Source of the DNA: Terriglobales bacterium
GTDB lineage: Bacteria > Acidobacteriota > Terriglobia > Terriglobales > Acidobacteriaceae
DNA length: 45,767 nt
Direction of reading: 5' to 3'
NCBI GenBank assembly: GCA_025980765.1
Contig: JAICXB010000034.1
Span: 1-45,767, forward strand
Shown here: piece after piece, positions 9,305 to 16,108 of the stretch
Numbering within the stretch: the stretch's first letter is position 1
Layout: each line of letters opens with the position of its first letter
Translations under genes and position numbers: made by a program
Notes under the pieces: model-generated
The model's input: only the letters and a program-made list of their open reading frames with translations
What the model was told of the DNA's origin: nothing
The model's database searches: none

Positions 9305-9605
9305 AAAGCGTTCTCCTGGAGGTGGTCTCGCAGGGTGGGATGCGCCAGTAACATGCTAGTTTGCCTTCTGTGAGCTACCGGCTACCGACCTCCGGCTTCC
9401 AGTCAAGCAAGAAATTCGCCGCCGCGAAGCTAGCAGACCTATGAGCAGTTCTAGAAAAACCAGCAGGTGAAGATCGGGTGTTTCAATCCAATCACCCATT
9501 GCGCTTGAGGAGGTAAGCGGCTATACAGGCCTATGGCGAAGCATCAGCATCGAGTACTGTCAATTCGTTAGTAAGGAAGAGACCACAGCTATCGCTGGCG
9601 CAGCT
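9305..9605. other. Intergenic region, no clear gene
   Basis: About 300 bp between the minus-strand Ser/Asn-rich protein gene and the plus-strand membrane protein gene. It must carry the promoters of both. The only structure I noticed is a short imperfect inverted repeat near 9370-9400 (ACCGGCTACCGACCTCCGG). No supportable reading frame. Confidence 0.5.
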
Positions 9606-10073
9606 TTGACAACATCTTCAACATCACAGTCTCTGAAGGCGGTCTTGTGGGGCGGCCTGATCTGCGGCACTCTGGACATCACGGCAGCGCTGATTGTTTA
9701 CGGGCATTTCGGGCTCAAGCCACTTCGTTTGCTGAAGGGAATCGCCGCCGGGGTGATGGGCGCGAGTGCGCTCGCCGGCGGAGGCGCAGTTGCAGCTCTG
9801 GGGCTGTTGATTCACTTTGTGATTGCCTATGGCGCCGCATCCGTCTTCGTCATGGTCGCGACTCAGGCGAAATTCCTTGCGCGGCAATGGCTGCTGTGGG
9901 GACCACTTTACGGAATTGCGGTTTACTTCTTTATGAACCGCCTCGTGGTACCGCTCTCTGGGGCAATCAAATACCCGTTCTCGCTCCGGATGATGATCAT
10001 CGGGATCGTTATCCACATGGTTTGTGTAGGATCGCCAATCGCCGGGGCGGCACATCGGTTCCTCGCCGACTAG
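9606..10073 (+). CDS. Small integral membrane protein, YagU/DUF1440-like
   Basis: A 155-aa protein with four hydrophobic segments: WGGLICGTLDITAALIVYG, a Gly/Ala-rich helix around ASALAGGGAVAALGLLI, a third near YGIAVYFFMN and a C-terminal one near IIGIVIHMVCVG. The pattern and the N-terminal GLICGTLDI resemble YagU/DUF1440 inner-membrane proteins of uncertain function. No ATG is available in frame; the start given is a TTG without an obvious ribosome binding site, so the start is uncertain. Stand-alone gene, convergent with the next one. Confidence 0.6.
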   Translation: MTTSSTSQSLKAVLWGGLICGTLDITAALIVYGHFGLKPLRLLKGIAAGVMGASALAGGGAVAALGLLIHFVIAYGAASVFVMVATQAKFLARQWLLWGPLYGIAVYFFMNRLVVPLSGAIKYPFSLRMMIIGIVIHMVCVGSPIAGAAHRFLAD

Positions 10074-10090
10074 CGCGCGCTTTGGGATGA

Positions 10091-10516
10091 TTATGCCGAA
10101 GGGCCAATGCGGCGTCGCAGGAAAGTCATCGCAATACGGAAGAGAATAGACATAAGTGGCAGCATGACAATGGAAGGTTGCATCAGCGATCCTTCTAGCC
10201 AGCTAGGATCAGGGTAGGTGAGTGCTGCTCTAGATCTCTGCCGCTTCGCGAACTTATGCTCCACGACATACGTTAAGGAAAACAAAATCAACAATAGCGG
10301 CAGAACGATCAGTTGGTTCCAACGAATGAAGTGGAAGTCGCGGTCGAACAATGACACGAAACCGTAAACCATCCAGAGCGATAGAACACAGACAATCGAT
10401 ATCGCTGTCGAAGTGAAGAGAGCAAATCCCGCAGCAGTTTTGAACATTAGTCCGAACATCGGTAATTCAGTATAGGCCGGCACCGACTCATCGAAAACCG
10501 CGATCAGTGGGGGCAC
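10091..10516 (-). CDS. Hypothetical membrane protein
   Basis: Up to 141 aa with three or four hydrophobic segments (ALFTSTAISIVCVLSLWMVY, LIVLPLLLILFSLTYVV and IVMLPLMSILFRIAM) and basic connecting loops. I do not recognise the family. The upstream start is uncertain; an internal ATG at about 10459 (MFGLMFKTAAG) would also retain all membrane segments. It converges on the gene ending at 10073 with a 17-bp gap. Confidence 0.5.
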   Translation of the reverse strand: MPPLIAVFDESVPAYTELPMFGLMFKTAAGFALFTSTAISIVCVLSLWMVYGFVSLFDRDFHFIRWNQLIVLPLLLILFSLTYVVEHKFAKRQRSRAALTYPDPSWLEGSLMQPSIVMLPLMSILFRIAMTFLRRRIGPSA

Positions 10517-10695
10517 CCGAATTTATTTGCGCAACTTGGGATTTGCGTTTATCTTCATGCGATTCGAATTTGGCTCCCGCAAATCGCATTGGCTGCCCGG
10601 CAGAAGTTGACCTGACATTTGGCTGCAGTCGCGGGGGAGAATTCTTTAGCTTTTTGGGCCTGTAGTTCCCAATGTCAAGTCTTTGGAGGACTACC

Positions 10696-11145
10696 ATGCC
10701 GTTGCAGAGCATTTCCGGAACTGCCACGAACGTCAATTTAGGGTCACAGCTTGCTTATGCGCCCACCGCGAAGTATGGACCGGTCGCCGTGCAGCAGCAC
10801 CTGGTTAATTTCCGCCTGAACGGCAGAGCGGTGCGAATCAAGGTGACGGATTCGGCCAGCATCAGCGAAGGCGACCAGTTGGTCGCCGCGGGAAAAGAGA
10901 AGCAGGGAACGTTGGAGGCACTGGCGGTGAAAAATCTCACCACCGGAGCCCTGCACCACAATCCCTATCAAATGCCGCTGATCGGTGGAATCGTCGGGCT
11001 GGTGATTTCGATTCCGCTCATGTTCATGTTGATCGGCATTCCGTTGGTGCCGATCGCGGCCTGGATCATTTACCGCTCGTTGCAAATCAAGAATGCAGCG
11101 CAGATGGTTTGTGAGCCGCCACTGCAGCGCGCGGCTAGCGCCTGA
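10696..11145 (+). CDS. Hypothetical protein with a C-terminal membrane hairpin
   Basis: A 149-aa protein. The start ATG (MPLQSISG) was chosen because GGAGG sits 6 nt upstream. Residues 1-80 look like a small beta domain (VNFRLNGRAVRIKVTDSAS, then EGDQLVAAGKEKQGTLEALA). Residues 90-125 are hydrophobic and probably cross the membrane twice (MPLIGGIVGLVISIPLMFML then IPLVPIAAWIIY). An OB-fold or NfeD-like domain is conceivable, but I cannot confirm it. Convergent with uvrB. Confidence 0.6.
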   Translation: MPLQSISGTATNVNLGSQLAYAPTAKYGPVAVQQHLVNFRLNGRAVRIKVTDSASISEGDQLVAAGKEKQGTLEALAVKNLTTGALHHNPYQMPLIGGIVGLVISIPLMFMLIGIPLVPIAAWIIYRSLQIKNAAQMVCEPPLQRAASA

Positions 11146-11181
11146 GCGCTGGGTTGCACAGGAGCGCGGCGGCACTCTGCC

Positions 11182-11205
11182 GGATTTTTCTATCGAGAAA
11201 AATTC
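11182..11205. terminator. Probable bidirectional terminator between convergent genes
   Basis: A 10-bp stem with one mismatch, GGATTTTTCT / AGAAAAATTC around an ATCG loop, lies between the plus-strand gene ending at 11145 and the uvrB stop at 11256. GC-rich flanks (GCCGGA before it, TCCGGC after it) extend the pairing. A- and T-rich arms on both sides would suit termination in either direction. Confidence 0.5.
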
Positions 11206-11255
11206 AAAAATCAAAGTCCGGCGGAGGGCGGCGTTCCTCTGGGTCTTTCTCCTAA

Positions 11256-13244
11256 CTACGTGATCAGGATTTCTTTGCTGCGCAGTTCTTTGATGGTGTC
11301 GCGCAGCTTGGCTGCTTTCTCGAACTCGAATTTCTTGGCGGCTTCCCGCATTTGCGTTTCAAGCTGGCCGATGTATTTGTCGATGTCATCCTGGGAATTG
11401 AATTCGGGGACGGCGTCGATGGCTTCAATCAACTCGCCGGCGTCAGGATCGACGATCTGGGCGAGCGAGTAATCCAGCGGCCGCACGATCGATTCCGGCC
11501 GGATTCCGTTTTCTTCGTTGTAGGCGCGTTGGATGGCGCGGCGGCGCTCGGTCTCGTCGATGGCGCGACGCATGGAATCGGTCATGACGTCGGCATAGAG
11601 AATGGCGCGGCCTTCCAGGTGACGCGCGCAGCGGCCGATGGTCTGAATGAGTGAGCCGCTGGAGCGCAGGAAGCCTTCTTTATCGGCGTCGAGCACCGCG
11701 ACCAGCGAGACTTCGGGAAGATCCAGTCCTTCGCGCAGCAGGTTGATGCCGATGAGCACATCGTATTCGCCGCGGCGCAGATCGCGCAGGATACGGATGC
11801 GCTCCAGCGTCTCGATCTCCGAGTGCATGTAGCGGCAGCGCACGCCAACTTCGCTGTAGTACTCGGCGAGATCTTCGGCCATGCGCTTGGTCAGGGTGGT
11901 CACCAGCACGCGCTCCTTGCGCGCGGCGCGGGCGCGGATTTCGTGCAGCAGATCGTCGATCTGTCCCTTTACGGGACGGACTTCCACTTCGGGATCGACC
12001 AGTCCTGTCGGACGGATGATCTGCTCGACAACCACTCCTGCTGACTTCGTCAGCTCATAGGGCCCGGGCGTCGCGGAAACATACAAGGCCTGGTTGACCC
12101 GCGTTTCAAATTCCTCGAATTGCAACGGACGGTTGTCCATTGCTGACGGCAGGCGGAATCCGTACTCGACGAGATTTGCTTTGCGCGAACGATCGCCGTG
12201 CCACATGGCGTGAAGCTGCGGCACAGTTTGGTGAGACTCGTCGATAAATAGCAGGTAATCGCGGGGAACGTAATCGAGCAGCGTGGGCGGAGCCTCGCCG
12301 GGCAGGCGTCCGGAAAAATGGCGCGAGTAATTTTCGATTCCGTGGCAGTAGCCGACAGACTTGATCATCTCCAAATCGAAACGAGTCCGCTGATGCACGC
12401 GCTGCGACTCGACCAGGCGTCCTTGTTTCTCCAGCTCTTTTTCCCACCACGCCAGCTCTTCCAGAATGGAATCGATAGCTCGCTTCTTGCGATCGGGCTG
12501 TAGCACGTAGTGGCTCTTGGGATAGATGGGCAGGCGCGCGTACTTCTGCTTCACCGTGCCGAAGAGTGGATCGATTTGGGAAAGCGACTCGATCTCGTCT
12601 CCGAAGAGCTCGATGCGATAGGCCATATCGTCGTAGGTAGGGAAGAGCTCAATTACGTCGCCGCGCACGCGGAACGTCCCGCGGCGAAAGTCTGACTCGT
12701 TGCGCTCGTAGAGGATTTCCACCAGACGGCGGGTGATGTCCTCGCGTTTGATCTTTTGCCCCTTTTCGAGAAACAGCAGCATGCCGTAGTAGGCCTCGGG
12801 CGAGCCCAGTCCGTAGATGCAGCTCACGGAGGCGACGATCACACAGTCGCGGCGCTCGAACAATGACTTGGTGGCGGAAAGCCGCAGCTTGTCGAGTTCG
12901 TCATTGATGGTGGCTTCTTTTTCGATGTAGATGTCGCCTGAGGGAATGTAGGCTTCGGGCTGGTAGTAGTCGTAGTAGGAGACAAAGTACTCGACCGCGT
13001 TGTGCGGGAAGAATTGCTTGAATTCGTGATAGAGCTGCGCGGCGAGAGTCTTGTTGTGGGCCAGCACCAGCGCCGGGCGATTGAACTTCTCGATCACCTT
13101 GGCCATGGTGTAGGTCTTGCCCGAGCCGGTGACGCCGAGCAGCACCTGGTGCTTCTCGCCGGCGTAGAGCCCCTGCGAGAGTTCGTCGATCGCTCGCGCC
13201 TGATCGCCCGCAGGCTTGTAATCGCTTACCAGCTTGAAATCCAT
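11256..13244 (-). CDS. uvrB: Excinuclease ABC subunit B
   Basis: UvrB, about 662 aa, the DNA-damage-verifying helicase of nucleotide excision repair, working with UvrA and UvrC. Walker A is [10 protein letters not shown] near residue 40. The beta-hairpin region is [20 protein letters not shown] and the helicase motif II is IDESHQT. Motif VI is IQTIGRCAR and the C-terminal UVR domain ([20 protein letters not shown]) binds UvrC. The start is the ATG leading into [15 protein letters not shown], the normal family start; the ATG 15 bp upstream only adds MGAHF. Single gene, flanked by a repeat upstream. Confidence 0.97.
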   Translation of the reverse strand: MDFKLVSDYKPAGDQARAIDELSQGLYAGEKHQVLLGVTGSGKTYTMAKVIEKFNRPALVLAHNKTLAAQLYHEFKQFFPHNAVEYFVSYYDYYQPEAYIPSGDIYIEKEATINDELDKLRLSATKSLFERRDCVIVASVSCIYGLGSPEAYYGMLLFLEKGQKIKREDITRRLVEILYERNESDFRRGTFRVRGDVIELFPTYDDMAYRIELFGDEIESLSQIDPLFGTVKQKYARLPIYPKSHYVLQPDRKKRAIDSILEELAWWEKELEKQGRLVESQRVHQRTRFDLEMIKSVGYCHGIENYSRHFSGRLPGEAPPTLLDYVPRDYLLFIDESHQTVPQLHAMWHGDRSRKANLVEYGFRLPSAMDNRPLQFEEFETRVNQALYVSATPGPYELTKSAGVVVEQIIRPTGLVDPEVEVRPVKGQIDDLLHEIRARAARKERVLVTTLTKRMAEDLAEYYSEVGVRCRYMHSEIETLERIRILRDLRRGEYDVLIGINLLREGLDLPEVSLVAVLDADKEGFLRSSGSLIQTIGRCARHLEGRAILYADVMTDSMRRAIDETERRRAIQRAYNEENGIRPESIVRPLDYSLAQIVDPDAGELIEAIDAVPEFNSQDDIDKYIGQLETQMREAAKKFEFEKAAKLRDTIKELRSKEILIT

Positions 13245-13329
13245 AAAGTGAGCGCCCACAGAGCGGAAAAACAGCGGGTGGGCATCTCTCTATTGTACGA
13301 GAGGAGGCAACGTAAGGGCGGTCGCGTTT

Positions 13330-13583
13330 ACCACAGAGGACACAGAGGGCACGGCGCGGCAGAGCCGCAACAAAAAGCCTGTCTCACCACTGAGACACAG
13401 AGAACACGGAGAAATCAAAAAACCTTTCCGGAGTTTTTCTTCTCCGTGGACTCCGTGCCTCCGTGGTGAAAATTGATGTTGAAATTTGCTCAGTACAACA
13501 AGAATTCGCGAAATAGAAGTAAAGAGGAAAGCAGGACTGAATTCCTTTTTCCTGTGTTCCTCAGTGTCCTCTGTGGTGAAAAG
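13330..13583. repeat. Nested inverted repeat of the CACAGAGG / CACGGAG type
   Basis: Intergenic between uvrB and the HAD gene. The outer arms are ACCACAGAGGACACAGAGG at 13331 and TCCTCTGTGGTGAAAA near 13567. The inner arms are CACCACTGAGACACAGAG with ACACGGAG near 13385-13412 and CTCCGTGGACTCCGTGCCTC with CGTGGTGAAAA near 13442-13471. Each arm is built from imperfect copies of a 9-10 bp word. It can be translated into peptides such as HRGHRGHGAAEPQ or FFSVDSVPPW, but these are repeat artefacts, not genes. I know this word family as a common intergenic repeat in several phyla of environmental bacteria. Confidence 0.75.
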
Positions 13584-13586
13584 GAC

Positions 13587-14270
13587 TCATCTGAATACTT
13601 CCAACCACTCGCGCGGGCTCTCTACCAGCACGTCTGGCGGGGCAGTTTCGAGGGTGTGCGGTGCGAGTCCGTAGGCGCATCCGATGGAATAGATTTCGGC
13701 ATTCTGCGCGGTGACGACATCGACTTCCGAGTCGCCAATCAGCACCGCTTCTGCCGGCTCGCATTGCGCGTCCTTGAGCAATGTTTGCACGCCCAGCGGA
13801 TCGGGCTTCTTGGTTTCGAAGCTGTTGCCGCCGTAAACCCGGAAGAAAAACTCGGTCAATCCCAGGGCTTCGGCAATGGCGCGAGTTGGGCCCACGGGCT
13901 TGTTGCTGAGGATTGCCATCTTGCGAGCGTCGCCTCCGGAGTGCATGAGCGCGCGCAGCGCGTCGAAGACACCATCGTATACATACGTGTTGTCGAGCTT
14001 GTGCTTGCGATAATAATCGAGAAAGAATTGCAGTGCGACATGAACGAAGTGCTCGTCCTTAGGATCGCCGAGCGCGCGCCGCACCAGCATGGGAGCGCCA
14101 TCGCCGATGTAGCTGGCGATCACGTCGAGTGGCAGTTCGTGCCGGCCAAAGTGGCGCAATGTCGCATTTACGGAATTGCCCAGGTCCTGGCGAGAGTCCA
14201 CCAGCGTTCCGTCAAGGTCAAAGATCAGCAGCCGCAACTGGCGGACAGGAATTTCACGATTGATCTTCAT
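13587..14270 (-). CDS. HAD-superfamily phosphatase, phosphoglycolate phosphatase-like
   Basis: 227 aa. HAD motif I is LLIFDLDGTLVDS near residue 16, with both catalytic aspartates. Motif II is AILSNKP, the motif III lysine is in FETKKPDP and motif IV is VLIGDSEVDV. The helical cap with YIGDGAPMLVRRALG is that of the Gph/PGP group. The likely reaction is 2-phosphoglycolate to glycolate, clearing a product of DNA repair or oxygenase chemistry, but pyrophosphatase or other sugar-phosphate activity cannot be excluded. Its 3' end touches the repeat element; upstream lies the toxin-antitoxin region. Confidence 0.85.
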   Translation of the reverse strand: MKINREIPVRQLRLLIFDLDGTLVDSRQDLGNSVNATLRHFGRHELPLDVIASYIGDGAPMLVRRALGDPKDEHFVHVALQFFLDYYRKHKLDNTYVYDGVFDALRALMHSGGDARKMAILSNKPVGPTRAIAEALGLTEFFFRVYGGNSFETKKPDPLGVQTLLKDAQCEPAEAVLIGDSEVDVVTAQNAEIYSIGCAYGLAPHTLETAPPDVLVESPREWLEVFR

Positions 14271-14366
14271 CAGGATCAGTGTATCTGGCGGTTAACGGCA
14301 GCGTGAACACATCACTCATGCGATTACGGGCGCCATGCCAGCGGTCTTCGCAGAAATTTCGAGCAT

Positions 14367-14747
14367 TCAGGAGCCGGAACGGCCAATGCGTTCAGGCAGT
14401 TCGAGCGCGATGCGGATAGCTTCCTCAATCGTCGTCAGCAATTCGCGTTGTAAGGATCCCAGGGCGGGATAGACAGCCGAGTTCTTTTCTACGGTCGTTA
14501 CCTGATCGCACTTCGCCCATGAATCGCGATTGAGCCCGGCATCCCCAGCCTTGAGCTTCGGGCGCAAAGAGAACTGCGTGTGTTCCTTGCCCGAAATAGG
14601 AACAACACAGATATCGAGAGAAAACCGGTTCAGAGCGTCCGTTGAAATGACCAAGGCGGGCCGTTCCTTATCTAGACGAAAGAGGCATACATCTCCACGG
14701 CGCGGATACCAGCCAGCAGGCTTCATTCCTCTTTGCCAGTTCCCCAT
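14367..14747 (-). CDS. MazF/PemK-family mRNA interferase toxin
   Basis: 126 aa. The PemK/MazF fold is visible: PRRGDVCLFRLDKERPALVI (beta 1-2), LDICVVPISGKEH, a central AGLNRDSWAKCDQVTTVEK and the last helix RELLTTIEEAIRIALELP. Arg in PRRGDV and Ser/Thr in QVTTVEK match the catalytic surface of the family, which cleaves mRNA at short sequence motifs. The start ATG directly follows the antitoxin stop (TAGATG), with GAGG 5 nt upstream, so both are translated together. An internal ATG (MKPAGW) is the alternative start. Confidence 0.85.
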   Translation of the reverse strand: MGNWQRGMKPAGWYPRRGDVCLFRLDKERPALVISTDALNRFSLDICVVPISGKEHTQFSLRPKLKAGDAGLNRDSWAKCDQVTTVEKNSAVYPALGSLQRELLTTIEEAIRIALELPERIGRSGS

Positions 14748-15002
14748 CTAGTCCTCGTTTCGGGCGATGGAACGGATTGAAGCGCGCCGAAATGCTTTCC
14801 GCTCGCGGCGATCATCTTTTTTCTTATGGAAAAACGCTTCCGCCTCGGCGAAGAGCGTTTGATTGCGCTCGGCGTTCAGCGCGAGCAAGAGCAATTGATT
14901 GACTCTTTCGCTGGCCGAATTCGGGCCCTTGGTACGCTCGACTTCCTTGATAATCTGCTTATCAAGAGAGAAGCTTTTAATAAGTCGGCTATTAGTTGAC
15001 AT
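14748..15002 (-). CDS. Antitoxin of the MazF-like toxin, ribbon-helix-helix type
   Basis: 84 aa from the ATG at 15002 (MSTNSRLIKSFSL). The open frame continues further upstream but those residues are not protein-like. The N-terminal half (IKSFSLDKQIIKEVERTKG then SASERVNQLLLLAL) looks like a ribbon-helix-helix DNA-binding domain. The C-terminal half is charged (FFHKKKDDRRERKAFRR), as expected for a tail that wraps the toxin. It lies directly upstream of the toxin. Type II antitoxins usually repress their own operon; the facing promoter at 14996-15026 overlaps this start codon. Confidence 0.7.
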   Translation of the reverse strand: MSTNSRLIKSFSLDKQIIKEVERTKGPNSASERVNQLLLLALNAERNQTLFAEAEAFFHKKKDDRRERKAFRRASIRSIARNED

Positions 15003-15026
15003 AATACGAATGATAGCATTTATAAT
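14996..15026 (+). promoter_or_regulatory. Consensus sigma-70 promoter for the HigA-like gene
   Basis: TTGACA at 14996-15001 and TATAAT at 15021-15026, 19 bp apart, pointing to the HigA-like gene 74 bp downstream. The -35 box overlaps the ATG of the divergent antitoxin (15000-15002), so the two antitoxin genes share a control region. Confidence 0.65.
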
Positions 15027-15099
15027 CGCAGGAAATACAGAATCATTTGACAAAAAGATTTGTGTGTTGCGCCGTCCGCATATCGGATGGTCATTGCAG

Positions 15100-15402
15100 A
15101 TGAGCTTAAGGGTTGTACATCCCGGCGAACACCTGTCTGAGGAACTCAGCGAACTCGATATGAGCGCGGCTGAACTTGCGCGCCAGCTCAGCGTTCCAAC
15201 GAATCGCATAACCGAGATCTTGAATGGCAGACGGGCAATCACCGGAGACACCGCGCTACGGCTCGCTCACTTCTTTGGAACTAGTGCGGAGTTCTGGCTC
15301 AATCTGCAAAGCCTTTATGAAATTCGCATTGCGCAGCGTAAAGCCGGCAAATCTATCAAGGACTTACCCACGCTGAGAAGCCTGGATCACATTCACGCAT
15401 AA
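15100..15402 (+). CDS. higA: HigA-family antitoxin / XRE regulator
   Basis: 100 aa from the ATG of MSLRVVHPGEHLSEEL, the canonical HigA beginning. The helix-turn-helix is MSAAELARQLSVPTNRITEI followed by LNGRRAITGDTALRLAHFFG, then SAEFWLNLQSLYEIR, all family hallmarks. HigA neutralises the ribonuclease HigB and represses the operon. In canonical higBA the toxin lies upstream of the antitoxin; here only 97 bp separate it from the divergent antitoxin, and I find no HigB frame, so it is orphan or solely a regulator. Confidence 0.85.
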   Translation: MSLRVVHPGEHLSEELSELDMSAAELARQLSVPTNRITEILNGRRAITGDTALRLAHFFGTSAEFWLNLQSLYEIRIAQRKAGKSIKDLPTLRSLDHIHA

Positions 15403-15496
15403 GTCGCTGTCACGTCTGACCTGAAATCCCTCTGTCGCTACTTTGTTTCCACGTTTTTGCCGTTAAGCCATTCTCCGTGGCTCGTGATTACATGCT

Positions 15497-16108
15497 TTAC
15501 TTCTGTGTCAACACCGCAGAATCATTTCCCACAACAGCGCTATCGATGCGGTCGGGCATTCGGAACTGGTTGTCGAGTCCCAGATTGGGATACTTGGGTT
15601 TCAGGTACTTGTTCACGAACAGTTCGAGGGCAATGCGCGGAACGGAAACGCCATCGATGGACACTGATTGAATGTTTACCTGGCCTTCTCCATTGGTTGC
15701 CGATGCGTTGGCAGTTACCTGCACCTCATGAACTCCGCTGAACATTGACAACAGAGGGTTGAGGTTGCGCTTGCCTTCTTTGATGGCGTCAAAATCGACG
15801 GTCGAGTCGGCCACAATCGTGTCTGTTTGCGAATGAAAGACGACCTTCTCGACGCCTTTGGGCAATTTGTATCCCCCGTCGGCAAACCATGCATTCACTT
15901 CGTCCGCATTGATCTGGGCTGAGTGCCGCTGCACCGGAGTGGCCTGGGCATTACGTTTGAGGAAGTCGAGTTTCTGCTGAAAGCGGGCGGCGGGAGCGGA
16001 CAAATGCGGCTGTGCTGCCGATCGCGGCACCGACGTGCTCGGCGCTTGTGGCATGCCCAAAAAGGCACCGAAGCTGACGCCCAGAAAACATAGGGCAACA
16101 ACGTTCAA
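15497..16108 (-). CDS. Exported protein of unknown function next to the AsmA-like gene
   Basis: 203 aa with an N-terminal hydrophobic segment (MNVVALCFLGVSFGAFLG) that acts as signal peptide or anchor. The mature part reads like a lipid-binding or DUF2993-type beta fold (DEVNAWFADGG, VVFHSQTDTIVADSTVDFDA, VQVTANASATNGEGQVNIQ), but I cannot name the family. It overlaps the end of the AsmA-like gene by 4 bp and is transcribed with it, so a role in the envelope is likely. It is the last gene of the run that starts at the TPR genes. Confidence 0.65.
   Translation of the reverse strand: MNVVALCFLGVSFGAFLGMPQAPSTSVPRSAAQPHLSAPAARFQQKLDFLKRNAQATPVQRHSAQINADEVNAWFADGGYKLPKGVEKVVFHSQTDTIVADSTVDFDAIKEGKRNLNPLLSMFSGVHEVQVTANASATNGEGQVNIQSVSIDGVSVPRIALELFVNKYLKPKYPNLGLDNQFRMPDRIDSAVVGNDSAVLTQK

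Noticed and set aside
13002..13469. 155-aa plus-strand frame ending FFSVDSVPPW
   Set aside because: It runs antisense to uvrB and then through the CACAGAGG/CACGGAG repeat; the familiar peptide words are repeat artefacts.
15003..15099. Possible HigB toxin remnant upstream of higA
   Set aside because: One frame gives a short RFVCCAVRISDGHCR end, but this is too short and weak to call; the region is better explained as a promoter.
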